Assembly (NCBI RefSeq): GCF_011927625.1 | Contig: NZ_JAATIZ010000001.1 | Location: forward strand, 434,001-498,000 | Origin: Paenalcaligenes hominis | GTDB lineage: Bacteria > Pseudomonadota > Gammaproteobacteria > Burkholderiales > Burkholderiaceae_B | Direction: 5' to 3' | Length of the DNA: 64,000 nt | Part shown: positions 27,974 through 37,500 of the stretch, one piece after another | Numbering within the stretch: position 1 is the first letter of the stretch | Layout of the letters: each line of letters begins with the position of its first letter | The notes under the pieces: model-generated | What the model was told of the DNA's origin: nothing | Databases searched by the model: none | The model's input: only the letters and a program-made list of their open reading frames with translations | Made by a program: the position numbers and the translations under genes

Positions 27974-28732
27974 TTATTTAGGGGCCATGCGGATTGCACC
28001 GTCTAAGCGTATGGTTTCACCATTAATCATTTCATTATCAATAATGCTGTAAACCAGTTTGGCGTAGTCCTCGGGACGGCCTAAACGCGACGGAAAAGGA
28101 ATATTCGCTGCCAAGGAGTCTTGGACCTCTTGGGGCATACCGAAAATCATGGGAGTGGCAAAAATACCGGGAGCAATAGTAACACAACGCACCCCTAGAC
28201 GGGCAAGGTCGCGTGCAATAGGCAACGTCATGCCAACAATGCCGGCTTTGGCTGCGGCATAGGCAGCTTGGCCAATTTGGCCATCGTAGGCAGCAACCGA
28301 GGCGGTATTAATTAAGACACCGCGCTCCCCCGTGTCGAGTGGCGTATTTTTGCTCATGGCAAACGCAGCGACTCGGCACATATTAAATGTACCAATGAGG
28401 TTAATGGAAATCACCTGGTCAAATAGGCTAAGGTCGTGAGGGGCTTCTTTACCCACGATACGGGCGGCAGGGGCAATGCCCGCGCAATTGACTAGCCCAT
28501 AGAGCGGACCTAAGTTAAGCGCGTGATCGACGGCGGCTTGGGCCGCCGCGGCATTAGTCACGTCAGTATGAATGTAGTGTTGGTTTAGCTCGTCAGCGAG
28601 TTGTTGACCGGCTTCGTCTTGGATGTCGGCAATGACGACCTGAGCGCCGTGTTGAACCAGCATGCGTACGGTGCCCGCACCTAATCCAGAGGCTCCGCCA
28701 GTTACAATAAAGACCTTATCTTTGATATCCAT
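27974..28732 (-). CDS. SDR-family 3-hydroxyacyl-CoA dehydrogenase (HSD10-like)
   Basis: A short-chain dehydrogenase of 252 residues. NAD-binding TGGASGLGAG, NCAGIAP, catalytic Ser in INTASVAAYDGQIGQ and YAAAK (Tyr-Lys). The sequence closely follows type-2 3-hydroxyacyl-CoA dehydrogenase/HSD17B10, which acts in fatty-acid or isoleucine degradation with NAD+. It sits between adk (with its own terminator) and murJ, 2 nt from the latter. The precise substrate is inferred from family resemblance. Confidence 0.88.
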   Translation of the reverse strand: MDIKDKVFIVTGGASGLGAGTVRMLVQHGAQVVIADIQDEAGQQLADELNQHYIHTDVTNAAAAQAAVDHALNLGPLYGLVNCAGIAPAARIVGKEAPHDLSLFDQVISINLIGTFNMCRVAAFAMSKNTPLDTGERGVLINTASVAAYDGQIGQAAYAAAKAGIVGMTLPIARDLARLGVRCVTIAPGIFATPMIFGMPQEVQDSLAANIPFPSRLGRPEDYAKLVYSIIDNEMINGETIRLDGAIRMAPK

Positions 28733-28745
28733 GGGTAACCCTCAT

Positions 28746-28772
28746 AAGAAAAATCCGGCATGATGCCGGATT
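28746..28772 (-). terminator. Intrinsic terminator after adk
   Basis: AATCCGGCA (28752-28760), loop TGA, TGCCGGATT (28764-28772), with a T-rich run on the minus strand. It lies in the 54-nt gap before the SDR gene. Confidence 0.85.
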
Positions 28773-28786
28773 GAATAAACAACGAA

Positions 28787-29482
<696 letters not shown>

Positions 29483-29554
29483 CTATCGAATTGGAACCCA
29501 GGAATGCACTCTGACGGTGTTTTTTAGGCTCGAATTGAATAGGCAAAACCTCGT

Positions 29555-30319
29555 TTATAACCGATTTTTAAATAATTCGCGTACCTTATCCAAATCTGCC
29601 GGGGTGTCGACGCCTAATGCAGGGGCATTGGGGGTGACATGAACGCTAATCGCGTAACCGTTTTCTAGGGCACGCAACTGCTCGAGAGACTCGAAGAGCT
29701 CGAGAGGACCGCGCGGTAGGTTTGGAAATTGGCGCAAAAACGAAACGCGGTAAGCGTAAATGCCAATATGATGCAAGGGCGTCAGACCTTGGGCCAGCGT
29801 ATTGGGGTGTTGTTGTAGTGCGTCGCGAGCCCATGGAATAGGGGCTCGAGAAAAATACAGGGCTTGTCCACTAAGACTGCAGACAACTTTGACACTATTA
29901 GGGTCAAAAAACGCTGTACTGGACGTGTACGGCGTGGCAACGGTGGCAATAGCCGAGCTGGGCTTCTGATGCAGTTCATCGGCAACGGCTTTGATCAGTT
30001 CGGGGCGAATAAGCGGCTCGTCGCCTTGGATATTAACGATAATTTCATGATCGTCTAGGCCTAATAGCTCAACGGCCTCAGCTAGCCGGTCAGTGCCCGT
30101 GGGGTGATCGGCGCGAGTGATGAGAGAATGAAACCCGTAGGGTTCTACTGCCTGCACCACCTTGATGCTATCGGTGGCCACATAAATGGCTTTGGCTTCC
30201 GTTTTTTTTACTTGTTCGGCAGTGCGTACGATCATGGGTTTGCCCATGATATCGGCCAAGGGCTTGTTAGGCAGACGCGTCGAAGCCAAACGCGCCGGAA
30301 TAATAGCAGTAAAAGACAT
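29555..30319 (-). CDS. kdsB: 3-deoxy-manno-octulosonate cytidylyltransferase
   Basis: Activates Kdo with CTP to CMP-Kdo for the lipopolysaccharide core. 254 residues. Nucleotide-binding IIPARLASTRLPNKPLADI, VATDS, NIQGDEPLI and FSRAPIPWARD are family blocks. Start ATG at 30319 is 2 nt after the stop of the Trm112-like gene, part of an exbB-exbD-lpxK-Trm112-kdsB operon. Confidence 0.97.
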   Translation of the reverse strand: MSFTAIIPARLASTRLPNKPLADIMGKPMIVRTAEQVKKTEAKAIYVATDSIKVVQAVEPYGFHSLITRADHPTGTDRLAEAVELLGLDDHEIIVNIQGDEPLIRPELIKAVADELHQKPSSAIATVATPYTSSTAFFDPNSVKVVCSLSGQALYFSRAPIPWARDALQQHPNTLAQGLTPLHHIGIYAYRVSFLRQFPNLPRGPLELFESLEQLRALENGYAISVHVTPNAPALGVDTPADLDKVRELFKNRL

Positions 30320-30321
30320 GG

Positions 30322-30486
30322 TTATTTTTCAGCCAACGGCGTGGCTTCATTTTCCAGCATGATAGGAATGCCATCACGGATGGGGTAAGCCAGTTTGTCT
30401 TTTTGACAAATAAGCTGGTCGTTTTTACGCTCGAGTTTGCCTTTGCAAAGTGGGCATACCAGCACGTCTAATAAGTTGGAATCCAT
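30322..30486 (-). CDS. ycaR: Trm112-family zinc-ribbon-like protein
   Basis: A 54-residue protein: [18 protein letters not shown] at the start, then [19 protein letters not shown]. This is the UPF0434/Trm112 pattern with CxxC and a third Cys; the usual fourth position carries Lys, common in bacteria. Such proteins are always found between lpxK and kdsB in proteobacteria and their role is unclear; eukaryotic Trm112 activates methyltransferases. Starts 9 nt from the lpxK stop and ends 2 nt before kdsB. Confidence 0.92.
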   Translation of the reverse strand: MDSNLLDVLVCPLCKGKLERKNDQLICQKDKLAYPIRDGIPIMLENEATPLAEK

Positions 30487-30495
30487 AGTGTTTCT

Positions 30496-31551
30496 CTAGT
30501 GAGGGGTTGTGTTGGCGATGTGTTGCAGTTGTTGACCCACGGCATCTAACCACGATGCCGGTGTAAATTGGGGCTCAACATGGACTACCCAAACACGTGA
30601 GTCTGTCTTTTGGCTACATTTTACGGCATCTTTGGCCGTAATTAGTAGAAAATCCGCCTTTAGTTGACTAAAGATGGAGGCCGGAATCTGTCCGTGGTCA
30701 GGAAAGGCCAGTTCTTGATCCAGTTGTAGGTCAGAATTTTTCAGCATTTGAAAAAAACGTTGCGGCTGACCGATGGCTGCCAGAGCGGCACCGCGTTGCG
30801 TCCGATGCTGTTTCAGCCAGGCCGGTGCCTCAATACGTTGACCTGTACTGAGCTGTTCAAAAACGGCAGGAACAAGCTGCATATGCACTGAACGATCAGC
30901 CTTAGCTGGGATAGGGGTGTAAGGCAAAGGACTATTCGCTACCGTCTGAGTGATTAACCAATCTGCTTGCGTAAGCCGTTCTGGTGGCTCGCGTAATGGG
31001 CCTGCCGGTAACACCAGCCCATTTCCCACGCCGCGTTGATCCTGCACCACAATTTCAATATCTCTAATCAGAGCCTGATGCTGTAAACCATCGTCTGCAA
31101 TGATGACGTTTACCTCGGGGTAGTACTGCATCAGTGCCTGCACCGCTTGAACCCGTTTAGGATGGACGGCAATAGGCGCACCACTTTGTTCAGCCAGTAA
31201 GCTGGGCTCATCGCCATAACGCATAGCGTCCAGTTGACCTTGACCTACGCGGGCGGCACCAGCAATAGTGACTCCATAACCCCGACTGACAATACCTGGG
31301 GTCCAACCGTGTTGTTGTAGATAACGGCACAGAGCCAGCACCACGGGGGTTTTGCCGGCCCCGCCGATAATAATATTACCCACCACAATAATAGGTGGGC
31401 GTTGACGGGGGAGGGGGTGGCGTGGTTGCTGGCGTTTATGATAAATATATAACGCACTAAGCCCGCTTAAAGGGCGAAGCAGCCAGCTAAATAGCCCCCG
31501 CTTCATCCATTGCCGATGCAACCACTGTTCTAGATAGGCGCGCGCACTCAT
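30496..31551 (-). CDS. lpxK: Tetraacyldisaccharide 4'-kinase
   Basis: Phosphorylates the lipid A disaccharide precursor at the inner membrane. 351 residues. An N-terminal hydrophobic segment precedes the P-loop in VVGNIIIGGAGKTPVV; other LpxK blocks are GIVSRGYG, GDEPSLLA, IIADDGLQH and AIGQPQRFF. Its ATG overlaps the exbD stop by 4 nt, indicating translational coupling. Confidence 0.96.
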   Translation of the reverse strand: MSARAYLEQWLHRQWMKRGLFSWLLRPLSGLSALYIYHKRQQPRHPLPRQRPPIIVVGNIIIGGAGKTPVVLALCRYLQQHGWTPGIVSRGYGVTIAGAARVGQGQLDAMRYGDEPSLLAEQSGAPIAVHPKRVQAVQALMQYYPEVNVIIADDGLQHQALIRDIEIVVQDQRGVGNGLVLPAGPLREPPERLTQADWLITQTVANSPLPYTPIPAKADRSVHMQLVPAVFEQLSTGQRIEAPAWLKQHRTQRGAALAAIGQPQRFFQMLKNSDLQLDQELAFPDHGQIPASIFSQLKADFLLITAKDAVKCSQKTDSRVWVVHVEPQFTPASWLDAVGQQLQHIANTTPH

Positions 31552-31946
31552 TCTTGGGTGGCGAAACTAATTTTTTCGAATTGCGCCGAACGGGCTGCTT
31601 CGAGGGCGTGAATCACAGAGGAATGGCGCGCATTGGCATCAGCGTAGATTAACAAAGCGGTTTTATCTTGTAGAGCCAGCAAGGCTTCGGCAACGCTATT
31701 GTCGGATTGACTCAAAAAACGCCCATCTAACGCATATTGTCCATCTTGACTAATCGCAAGCACATGGCTTTCTGTGGACAAAGTTTGAGAAGAGCTGCTG
31801 GGCAAGTTAACCGGTATTTCCTGTACGCGTGAAAAGGTAGTGGTGGCGGTAATAAAAATTAGCACTACCAGCAAAATATCAATCAAAGGGATAAAGTCCA
31901 CTGCAATATCATCGGTGGAGTGATGACGTCGGCGTCTGAAGTTCAT
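31548..31946 (-). CDS. exbD: ExbD/TolR-family biopolymer transport protein
   Basis: 132 residues. One membrane segment (~17-38) with the ion-conducting Asp in DFIPLIDILLVVLIF, then a periplasmic domain. Works with ExbB to convert proton motive force to mechanical energy for TonB or a related system. It overlaps both lpxK and exbB by 4 nt. The position with lipid A genes is the conserved betaproteobacterial arrangement, so the energised partner may not be TonB. Confidence 0.93.
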   Translation of the reverse strand: MNFRRRRHHSTDDIAVDFIPLIDILLVVLIFITATTTFSRVQEIPVNLPSSSSQTLSTESHVLAISQDGQYALDGRFLSQSDNSVAEALLALQDKTALLIYADANARHSSVIHALEAARSAQFEKISFATQE

Positions 31947-32545
31947 TGCATTTGATCTATAAAGCGATTAAAGCGACCGGCTTCGACCTCAAGGCTATTG
32001 AGCAAGTAGTCAGTGCGCGAGCGGTAATAGCGATGAAAAATAAGCGCAGGCACAGCAATCATAATGCCAAAGCCCGTGTTGTAGAGGGCCATGGCAATAC
32101 CATTAGCCAGCAAAGCGGGGTCGCTGCCTTGGGGAGAGTACGCGGCAAAAATTTCAATCATACCGACCACCGTACCAAACAACCCCAATAATGGGGCAAT
32201 AACAGCGACCGTGCCCAAAGCGGGCAAGTACCGGTTAAGTTGAAAGTGAATCTGTGAACCGGCTTCCTCTGCGGCTTGGCGGCGTATGAACTCGGGCTCA
32301 TTGCGGTGTTCAAGCAAGCTGGCATACAGCTGACCTAGGGCGCTGTTTCGACGCAGGCGTTGCAATTGTTCGGGTACGATGTCGCGGTGCTTGGCGAGCT
32401 CGTAGGCTTGATCGCGCAGTGTCAGATTAAGCACTTTGGCACTGCGTAAACTAAAAGCTCGCTCTATAATAAGAGCCAACCCAATCACCGAACACAGTAA
32501 TAAAAACCAAATGGGCCACCCTGCGGCCTGAATAATGCTCAGCAC
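31943..32545 (-). CDS. exbB: ExbB/TolQ/MotA-family proton channel
   Basis: 200 residues with three membrane segments (~8-28, ~113-135, ~155-178) and the family block LGTVAVIAPLLGLFGTVVGM followed by IAMALYNTGFGIMIAVPAL. First gene of the operon; its upstream gap holds the DnaA-box pair and the divergent xseA promoter. Confidence 0.94.
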   Translation of the reverse strand: MLSIIQAAGWPIWFLLLCSVIGLALIIERAFSLRSAKVLNLTLRDQAYELAKHRDIVPEQLQRLRRNSALGQLYASLLEHRNEPEFIRRQAAEEAGSQIHFQLNRYLPALGTVAVIAPLLGLFGTVVGMIEIFAAYSPQGSDPALLANGIAMALYNTGFGIMIAVPALIFHRYYRSRTDYLLNSLEVEAGRFNRFIDQMQ

Positions 32546-32620
32546 AAGCGATTCCTTTCTTTAGTCAAAGATAGCCACTATTTTAAGGGAAAACCTACGG
32601 CTGTATAGAGGCTTTAGGTG

Positions 32621-32643
32621 TTATCCACAGATTGTGTGGATAA
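32621..32643. promoter_or_regulatory. Pair of facing perfect DnaA boxes
   Basis: TTATCCACA at 32621-32629 and its reverse complement TGTGGATAA at 32635-32643, separated by 5 nt, both matching the strict TTATNCACA consensus. They lie in the divergent exbB-xseA promoter region, 110 nt upstream of xseA. The arms also form a 9-bp hairpin. Confidence 0.75.
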
Positions 32644-32730
32644 CCCAATCTGAAAACAGAGCAAAGCCGCATTACAACGGCACAAGGCTAGGTTGTATAG
32701 GTTTTGCTCATTTTATGGCGGAGGTCTGAA

Positions 32731-34068
32731 GTGTATTCTAGCGCTAACTCATCCCAAAACACGTTAACCGTCACCCAGTTAAACCGGCAAGTAGCACAAT
32801 TGCTTGACCAGCATATCGGGCGTGTGTGGGTCGAGGGCGAGATCTCAAACTTTACCCAAGCCGCTTCAGGCCATTGGTATTTCACCATTAAAGACGAACG
32901 CGCGGCGGTAAAAGCAGTGATGTTTCGAGGGCGTGCCGTGCGCGTAGGCTTTATGCCTAAAACAGGCGAGAAATATCGCTTTTATGCTGCCGTGTCCATG
33001 TACGAGCCACGCGGCGATTTTCAATTGCAAGTTGATAGCATGGAGCGAGCAGGGCTTGGCGATTTACATGCCGAGTTCGAGCGCATTAAAGCTAAGCTTA
33101 ATGCAGAAGGCCTGTTTGATGTGGGGCAACGCTTGCCTTTAATCGCGACGCCAAAACGAATTGGCGTCGTCACCTCGTTAGCTGCTGCGGCATTGCGTGA
33201 TGTGCTTACCACCATGCAGCGTCGAGCCCCCCATGTCGAGGTCTATGTGTATCCGGCAGCTGTCCAAGGGGCAGACGCCGCCGAACAGCTATGCATTGCG
33301 TTGGGCCAGGCCATTGCGGATCAGGCTGTACAAACCATTTTGCTTGTGCGAGGAGGTGGCACTTTGGAAGACCTCTGGAGCTTTAACGACGAGCGCTTAG
33401 CCCGCCTGATTCATGCCAGTCCAATTCCTGTGATTAGCGGCGTAGGCCACGAAACAGACTTTACGATTGCTGATTTTGTGGCCGATGTACGTGCCCCTAC
33501 ACCCACGGCCGCCGCCGAGCTCAGTTGTCAAAGCTGGCAACAAAGTAACGCCGATTTGTTAGGGGTATTACGCCGTTTAGCTCAGGCCCAAGCTAGAATC
33601 ATAGACAGAGCAAGCTTGCGTTTAGATCACACGGCGGGGCGGTTACAGTCACCCCAGCAACGTCTGGCTCATATGCGCCAACAGTGGCAAAATACAGTAC
33701 AGCGTTTATCCAGAACGTTGTCAGTGCAATCGCATCAACAGCAGTTGCAGCATGTGCGTCACCGTTTGGGTCGTGTTCGGCCCCAAACTCAACCCGCACA
33801 GCAAAGGCTGCAGGCTTTGCAAGCCCGCTTGCTACAATCCATGCAGCAGCAACGTCATACCCAGCGCCATCGCTTGGCACAGGCCCAGCATACCTTGCAG
33901 GCGCTTAACCCAAGCGCGGTGCTCGAGCGTGGTTATGCTATTGTACGTAACCAGCATGGGGTTATTATTAAACGCTCCCACGATACACATATTGATGAGT
34001 CTTTAGATGTGCAGTTGGCTCAAGGTCACCTGCATGTTAAGTTAAAACAAAAGCACGATTTGCTTTAA
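32731..34068 (+). CDS. xseA: Exodeoxyribonuclease VII large subunit
   Basis: 445 residues. An OB-fold N-terminal domain (TVTQLNRQVAQLLDQ, VWVEGEISNFTQAASGHWYF) is followed by the nuclease core (IGVVTSLAAAALRDVL, RGGGTLEDLWSFND, ISGVGHETDFTIADFVAD) and a long coiled coil (~285-400), ending with the AVLERGYAIV block. With XseB it degrades single-stranded DNA. The GTG at 32731 is chosen because GGAGG lies 6 nt upstream. sodB follows after 39 nt. Confidence 0.95.
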   Translation: MYSSANSSQNTLTVTQLNRQVAQLLDQHIGRVWVEGEISNFTQAASGHWYFTIKDERAAVKAVMFRGRAVRVGFMPKTGEKYRFYAAVSMYEPRGDFQLQVDSMERAGLGDLHAEFERIKAKLNAEGLFDVGQRLPLIATPKRIGVVTSLAAAALRDVLTTMQRRAPHVEVYVYPAAVQGADAAEQLCIALGQAIADQAVQTILLVRGGGTLEDLWSFNDERLARLIHASPIPVISGVGHETDFTIADFVADVRAPTPTAAAELSCQSWQQSNADLLGVLRRLAQAQARIIDRASLRLDHTAGRLQSPQQRLAHMRQQWQNTVQRLSRTLSVQSHQQQLQHVRHRLGRVRPQTQPAQQRLQALQARLLQSMQQQRHTQRHRLAQAQHTLQALNPSAVLERGYAIVRNQHGVIIKRSHDTHIDESLDVQLAQGHLHVKLKQKHDLL

Positions 34069-34107
34069 ACAATAACGCTATTTAGCACAACTTAGAAGGA
34101 ACTAAAC

Positions 34108-34686
34108 ATGGCTTTTACCCTTCCTGAATTACCTTACGCGCTCGACGCCTTGGCACCTCATATCTCCAAAGAGACACTCGAGTACCACTACGGTAAACAT
34201 CACCAAACTTACGTAACCAACTTGAATAACCTAATCGAAGGCACAGACATGGCCAACGATAGCCTCGAAGACATCGTAAAGAAATCTTCGGGTGGCGTAT
34301 TCAACAATGCGGCCCAAGTCTGGAACCACACGTTCTACTGGAACAGCTTGTCTCCTAACGGCGGTGGCGAGCCCACAGGTCCTTTAGCTGATGCCATCAA
34401 CGCCAAATGGGGCAGCTTTGACAACTTCAAAGCCGAATTCAACAAATCTGCCGCTGGCAACTTTGGTTCTGGCTGGACTTGGTTGGTAAAGAAAGCAGAC
34501 GGTTCGGTTGATATCGTAAACACCAGCAATGCCAACACACCACTCACCACCGATGACGTGGCCTTGTTGACCTGTGATGTCTGGGAACACGCTTACTACA
34601 TCGACACACGCAACTCCCGTCCTCAGTACCTAGAAAACTTCTGGGCAGTAGCCAACTGGGATTTTGCCAGCAAAAACTTTGCCTAA
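34108..34686 (+). CDS. sodB: Superoxide dismutase [Fe]
   Basis: Converts superoxide to H2O2 and O2. 192 residues, the usual FeSOD length. Metal ligands His27, His74, Asp157 and His161 are all visible ([22 protein letters not shown]). AAGGA precedes the ATG. It is likely cotranscribed with xseA and is followed by a strong terminator. Confidence 0.97.
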   Translation: MAFTLPELPYALDALAPHISKETLEYHYGKHHQTYVTNLNNLIEGTDMANDSLEDIVKKSSGGVFNNAAQVWNHTFYWNSLSPNGGGEPTGPLADAINAKWGSFDNFKAEFNKSAAGNFGSGWTWLVKKADGSVDIVNTSNANTPLTTDDVALLTCDVWEHAYYIDTRNSRPQYLENFWAVANWDFASKNFA

Positions 34687-34713
34687 GACCTAACACCTAG
34701 TGTGTCGGTTTAT

Positions 34714-34739
34714 AGCCCTGCTTTTTAGCAGGGCTTTTT
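34714..34739 (+). terminator. Intrinsic terminator after sodB
   Basis: AGCCCTGCT (34714-34722), loop TTTT, AGCAGGGCT (34727-34735), then T run. Confidence 0.92.
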
Positions 34740-34866
34740 CTTAACCTAGGGAAAGTGCTTAGGGCAAATATGCCCATAAGCTGGACACTTCGCTGATATT
34801 CTGTGAAATGATACTGTATAAGCTTAAAATACAATTAATTTGAATCATATTATTTCTGGAGACGTT

Positions 34867-36069
34867 ATGAGCGAGGCGTATATTTGCGATGGTTTGCGAA
34901 CCCCTTTTGGTCGTTATGGGGGCAGCTTAGCCCACGTACGGGCAGATGATCTAGGTGCTGTCCCTCTGCGTGCCCTGATGGAACGCTACCCCAATGCCGA
35001 TTGGGCTCAAGTGGATGATGTACTGTATGGCTGTGCAAACCAAGCCGGTGAAGACAACCGCAACGTTGCCCGCATGTCCTCGTTATTAGCTGGCCTGCCT
35101 ATTGATGTGCCTGGCATGACGATTAACCGCTTGTGTGGTTCTGGCATTGATGCCATTGGCTCAGCGGCACGCGCGATTCGTGCGGGCGATGCCGAGCTCA
35201 TGCTTGCCGGGGGCGTAGAAAGCATGAGCCGTGCGCCTTTTGTAATGCCTAAAGCGACTGCCGCTTTTAGTCGTGATAATGCCGTGTACGACACTACCAT
35301 TGGATGGCGTTTTATTAATCCACTACTTAAAGCGCAGTATGGCGTAGATTCCATGCCAGAAACGGCTGAAAACGTGGCGGACCAATTCCAAATTTCTCGT
35401 GCTGACCAAGATCTTTTTGCTTTGCGTAGTCAACAGCGCACTGCCGCCGCGCAAGCCGCCGGCATCTTAGCCGAGGAAATTACGCCAGTATTTGTACCGC
35501 AACGTCGTGGTGACCCGCTACGGGTAGACGTGGACGAGCACCCCCGCGAAACCACACTAGACGCTTTAACAAAATTGCGCGCTTTTGTACGTGCTGATGG
35601 CACCATTACCGCAGGCAATGCATCGGGAGTAAACGATGGCGCAGCTGCGCTAGTGCTGGCTTCCGAGGCCGCAGCTAAAAGGCACGGTTTTACACCTAAA
35701 GCGCGTGTAGTTGCTATGGTCAATGCAGGGGTAGAGCCACGTATTATGGGTATTGGTCCCGAGCCAGCCACGCGTAAACTCCTAAAATTAACCGGTTTAA
35801 CGCTTGATCAAATCGATGTGATTGAACTGAACGAAGCGTTTGCCTCACAGGGTTTAGCCGTCTTACGTGGCTTGGGTCTTGCGGATGACGACCCACGCGT
35901 CAACATCAATGGGGGCGCCATTGCTTTGGGGCACCCTCTGGGTGCTAGCGGTGCCCGCATTGTGCTTGCGGCAGTTAATCAACTGCAGCGCAGTGGGGGG
36001 CGCTATGCCTTGTGCACCATGTGTATAGGGGTGGGGCAAGGCATTGCGATTTTATTAGAGCGTGTCTAA
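34867..36069 (+). CDS. pcaF: Acetyl-CoA acyltransferase, 3-oxoadipyl-CoA thiolase type
   Basis: 400 residues from the ATG at 34867 (GGAG 6 nt upstream). Thiolase nucleophile Cys90 in [17 protein letters not shown] His and [10 protein letters not shown] second Cys. The segment [19 protein letters not shown] is characteristic of PcaF/PaaJ, which cleave 3-oxoadipyl-CoA to succinyl-CoA and acetyl-CoA in aromatic degradation. No other pca or paa gene is nearby, so a broader beta-oxidation role cannot be excluded. Confidence 0.88.
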   Translation: MSEAYICDGLRTPFGRYGGSLAHVRADDLGAVPLRALMERYPNADWAQVDDVLYGCANQAGEDNRNVARMSSLLAGLPIDVPGMTINRLCGSGIDAIGSAARAIRAGDAELMLAGGVESMSRAPFVMPKATAAFSRDNAVYDTTIGWRFINPLLKAQYGVDSMPETAENVADQFQISRADQDLFALRSQQRTAAAQAAGILAEEITPVFVPQRRGDPLRVDVDEHPRETTLDALTKLRAFVRADGTITAGNASGVNDGAAALVLASEAAAKRHGFTPKARVVAMVNAGVEPRIMGIGPEPATRKLLKLTGLTLDQIDVIELNEAFASQGLAVLRGLGLADDDPRVNINGGAIALGHPLGASGARIVLAAVNQLQRSGGRYALCTMCIGVGQGIAILLERV

Positions 36070-36095
36070 TCCACATTGTCTGTCATGGTATATAT

Positions 36096-36121
36096 AGGCT
36101 CCTATTTTAGGAGCCTTTTTT
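36096..36121 (+). terminator. Intrinsic terminator after the thiolase gene
   Basis: AGGCTCCTA (36096-36104), loop TTT, TAGGAGCCT (36108-36116), then T run. Confidence 0.9.
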
Positions 36122-36206
36122 ATCCATGCCACCGTAACGCCTCGGCCTTCAGGCTGGCGGTGTCAGGCGGTGATTCATTATGAGAAGTTAAAGGCTTGAG
36201 GGGTTA

Positions 36207-36662
36207 TCAAGGCGTTAAACCATGAATTTGATCACCTGCTTGGGCTTTACCATCAAACCATCCCTGTTCCATCTCTAATGCGTAACGAACCGGCTCAGTA
36301 GGGCAGTGGGTGTCTAACTGCTGAGCTTGCATGGATTCGATATTAGTAATAATGCCCTTGTCTGTAATAAAGGCAATGCTAAGATTAAGGGGGGTGTTCT
36401 TCATCCAGAAACACGGCATGGCGGGTTGCTCAAACACAAATAGCATCCCACTGTCAGGCGCGAGCTGTTCTCTGAACATTAAACCTTGGGCACGCGTTTC
36501 ATCATCTGCAGCTATTTCCGCATAGATAGCATAATAATTTAGTTCTAAATTAATTATTTTTTTGCTGTCATTTGCAAAACTATCGGCTACAGTGAATAAA
36601 ATAGACAACGAAAGTAGGAAATAAAAAACAGGGCTATATCGCCCTGTAAATAAATGTATCAT
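36207..36662 (-). CDS. DUF192 family exported protein
   Basis: 151 residues with a hydrophobic signal segment (~11-30, cleavage near SFA-ND). The DUF192 pattern is visible: GLMFREQLAPDSGMLFVFE and CFWMKNTPLNLSIAFI. These small beta-barrel proteins are periplasmic and of unknown function. It lies 25 nt after the cold-shock gene on the same strand. Confidence 0.88.
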   Translation of the reverse strand: MIHLFTGRYSPVFYFLLSLSILFTVADSFANDSKKIINLELNYYAIYAEIAADDETRAQGLMFREQLAPDSGMLFVFEQPAMPCFWMKNTPLNLSIAFITDKGIITNIESMQAQQLDTHCPTEPVRYALEMEQGWFDGKAQAGDQIHGLTP

Positions 36663-36687
36663 TATGTTTTGTTTTTCGTAAGAGGCG

Positions 36688-36927
36688 TTAGGCTGAAGTG
36701 ATATTCAACGCTTGTTGACCTTTCGGACCTTGTGCTACCTCGTAAAGGACTTTCTGGCCTTCTTTTAGGGTTTTGAAACCATTCATCTGAATGGACGAGA
36801 AATGTGCAAATAGGTCTTCTCCACCTTGGTCAGGGGTAATGAACCCAAAGCCCTTGGCATCGTTGAACCACTTAACTGTACCGGATAATTTAGGGCTGTC
36901 CCCGCTAGTGAGAATTGTATCAGACAT
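36688..36927 (-). CDS. Cold-shock domain protein
   Basis: 79 residues. A CSD-fold RNA chaperone with RNP1 (KGFGFI) and RNP2 (DLFAHFS) after GTVKWFNDA. An extra ~12 N-terminal residues precede the domain compared with E. coli CspA. A 155-nt AT-rich gap, where a long cold-shock 5' leader could lie, separates it from the divergent clpS. Confidence 0.95.
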   Translation of the reverse strand: MSDTILTSGDSPKLSGTVKWFNDAKGFGFITPDQGGEDLFAHFSSIQMNGFKTLKEGQKVLYEVAQGPKGQQALNITSA

Positions 36928-37082
36928 ACTAACTGCCTCTTAACGAATTTAAAAAAACGAAATTTAGATAATTTCTAATTAATCCAATTAAATGCCGTTG
37001 TATTATTAACGGCAAGGACTAAACATATGATGCTAAATTTAGTCTAAACCAGTCAACTATGGAAATTACCTAGTATTTAGTT

Positions 37083-37406
37083 ATGAGTTTAAATATCACA
37101 ATTAATAAAGATGAGTTAAAAGAAGAGCTAAAAACTGAAATTAAACCCCCACCTTTATTTCAGGTGATTATGCTTAATGACGATTTCACTACGATGGAAT
37201 TTGTTGTTAAGGTACTAATGGGCATATTTCATAAAAGTGCGGACGAGGCGGAACGCATTATGCTGACGATTCATTATCAGGGCCGAGGTATCTGCGGGGT
37301 CTACCCAAAAGACATCGCCCAGACACGGATTCAGCAGGTGCATTTGCTGGCCCAAGCCGAGCAGCATCCTTTAAAGTGTATTATGGAACCTGTGCCAGAT
37401 GCATGA
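37083..37406 (+). CDS. clpS: ATP-dependent Clp protease adaptor ClpS
   Basis: 107 residues. N-degron adaptor for ClpAP. After a charged flexible N-terminus comes PPPLFQVIMLNDDFTTMEFVV, then AERIMLTIHYQGRGICGVYPKDIAQ, the conserved ClpS core with the Asn-Asp pair that binds the N-terminal residue. clpA starts 94 nt downstream. Confidence 0.96.
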   Translation: MSLNITINKDELKEELKTEIKPPPLFQVIMLNDDFTTMEFVVKVLMGIFHKSADEAERIMLTIHYQGRGICGVYPKDIAQTRIQQVHLLAQAEQHPLKCIMEPVPDA

Positions 37407-37500
37407 AAGTAGTGTTATTTTTAGGTTAAGGCCTTTAAATATTCGTATTTGGCACTATTATAGAAGTTACTAAAACCTTATTTACCGTGAAGGAGGATGC

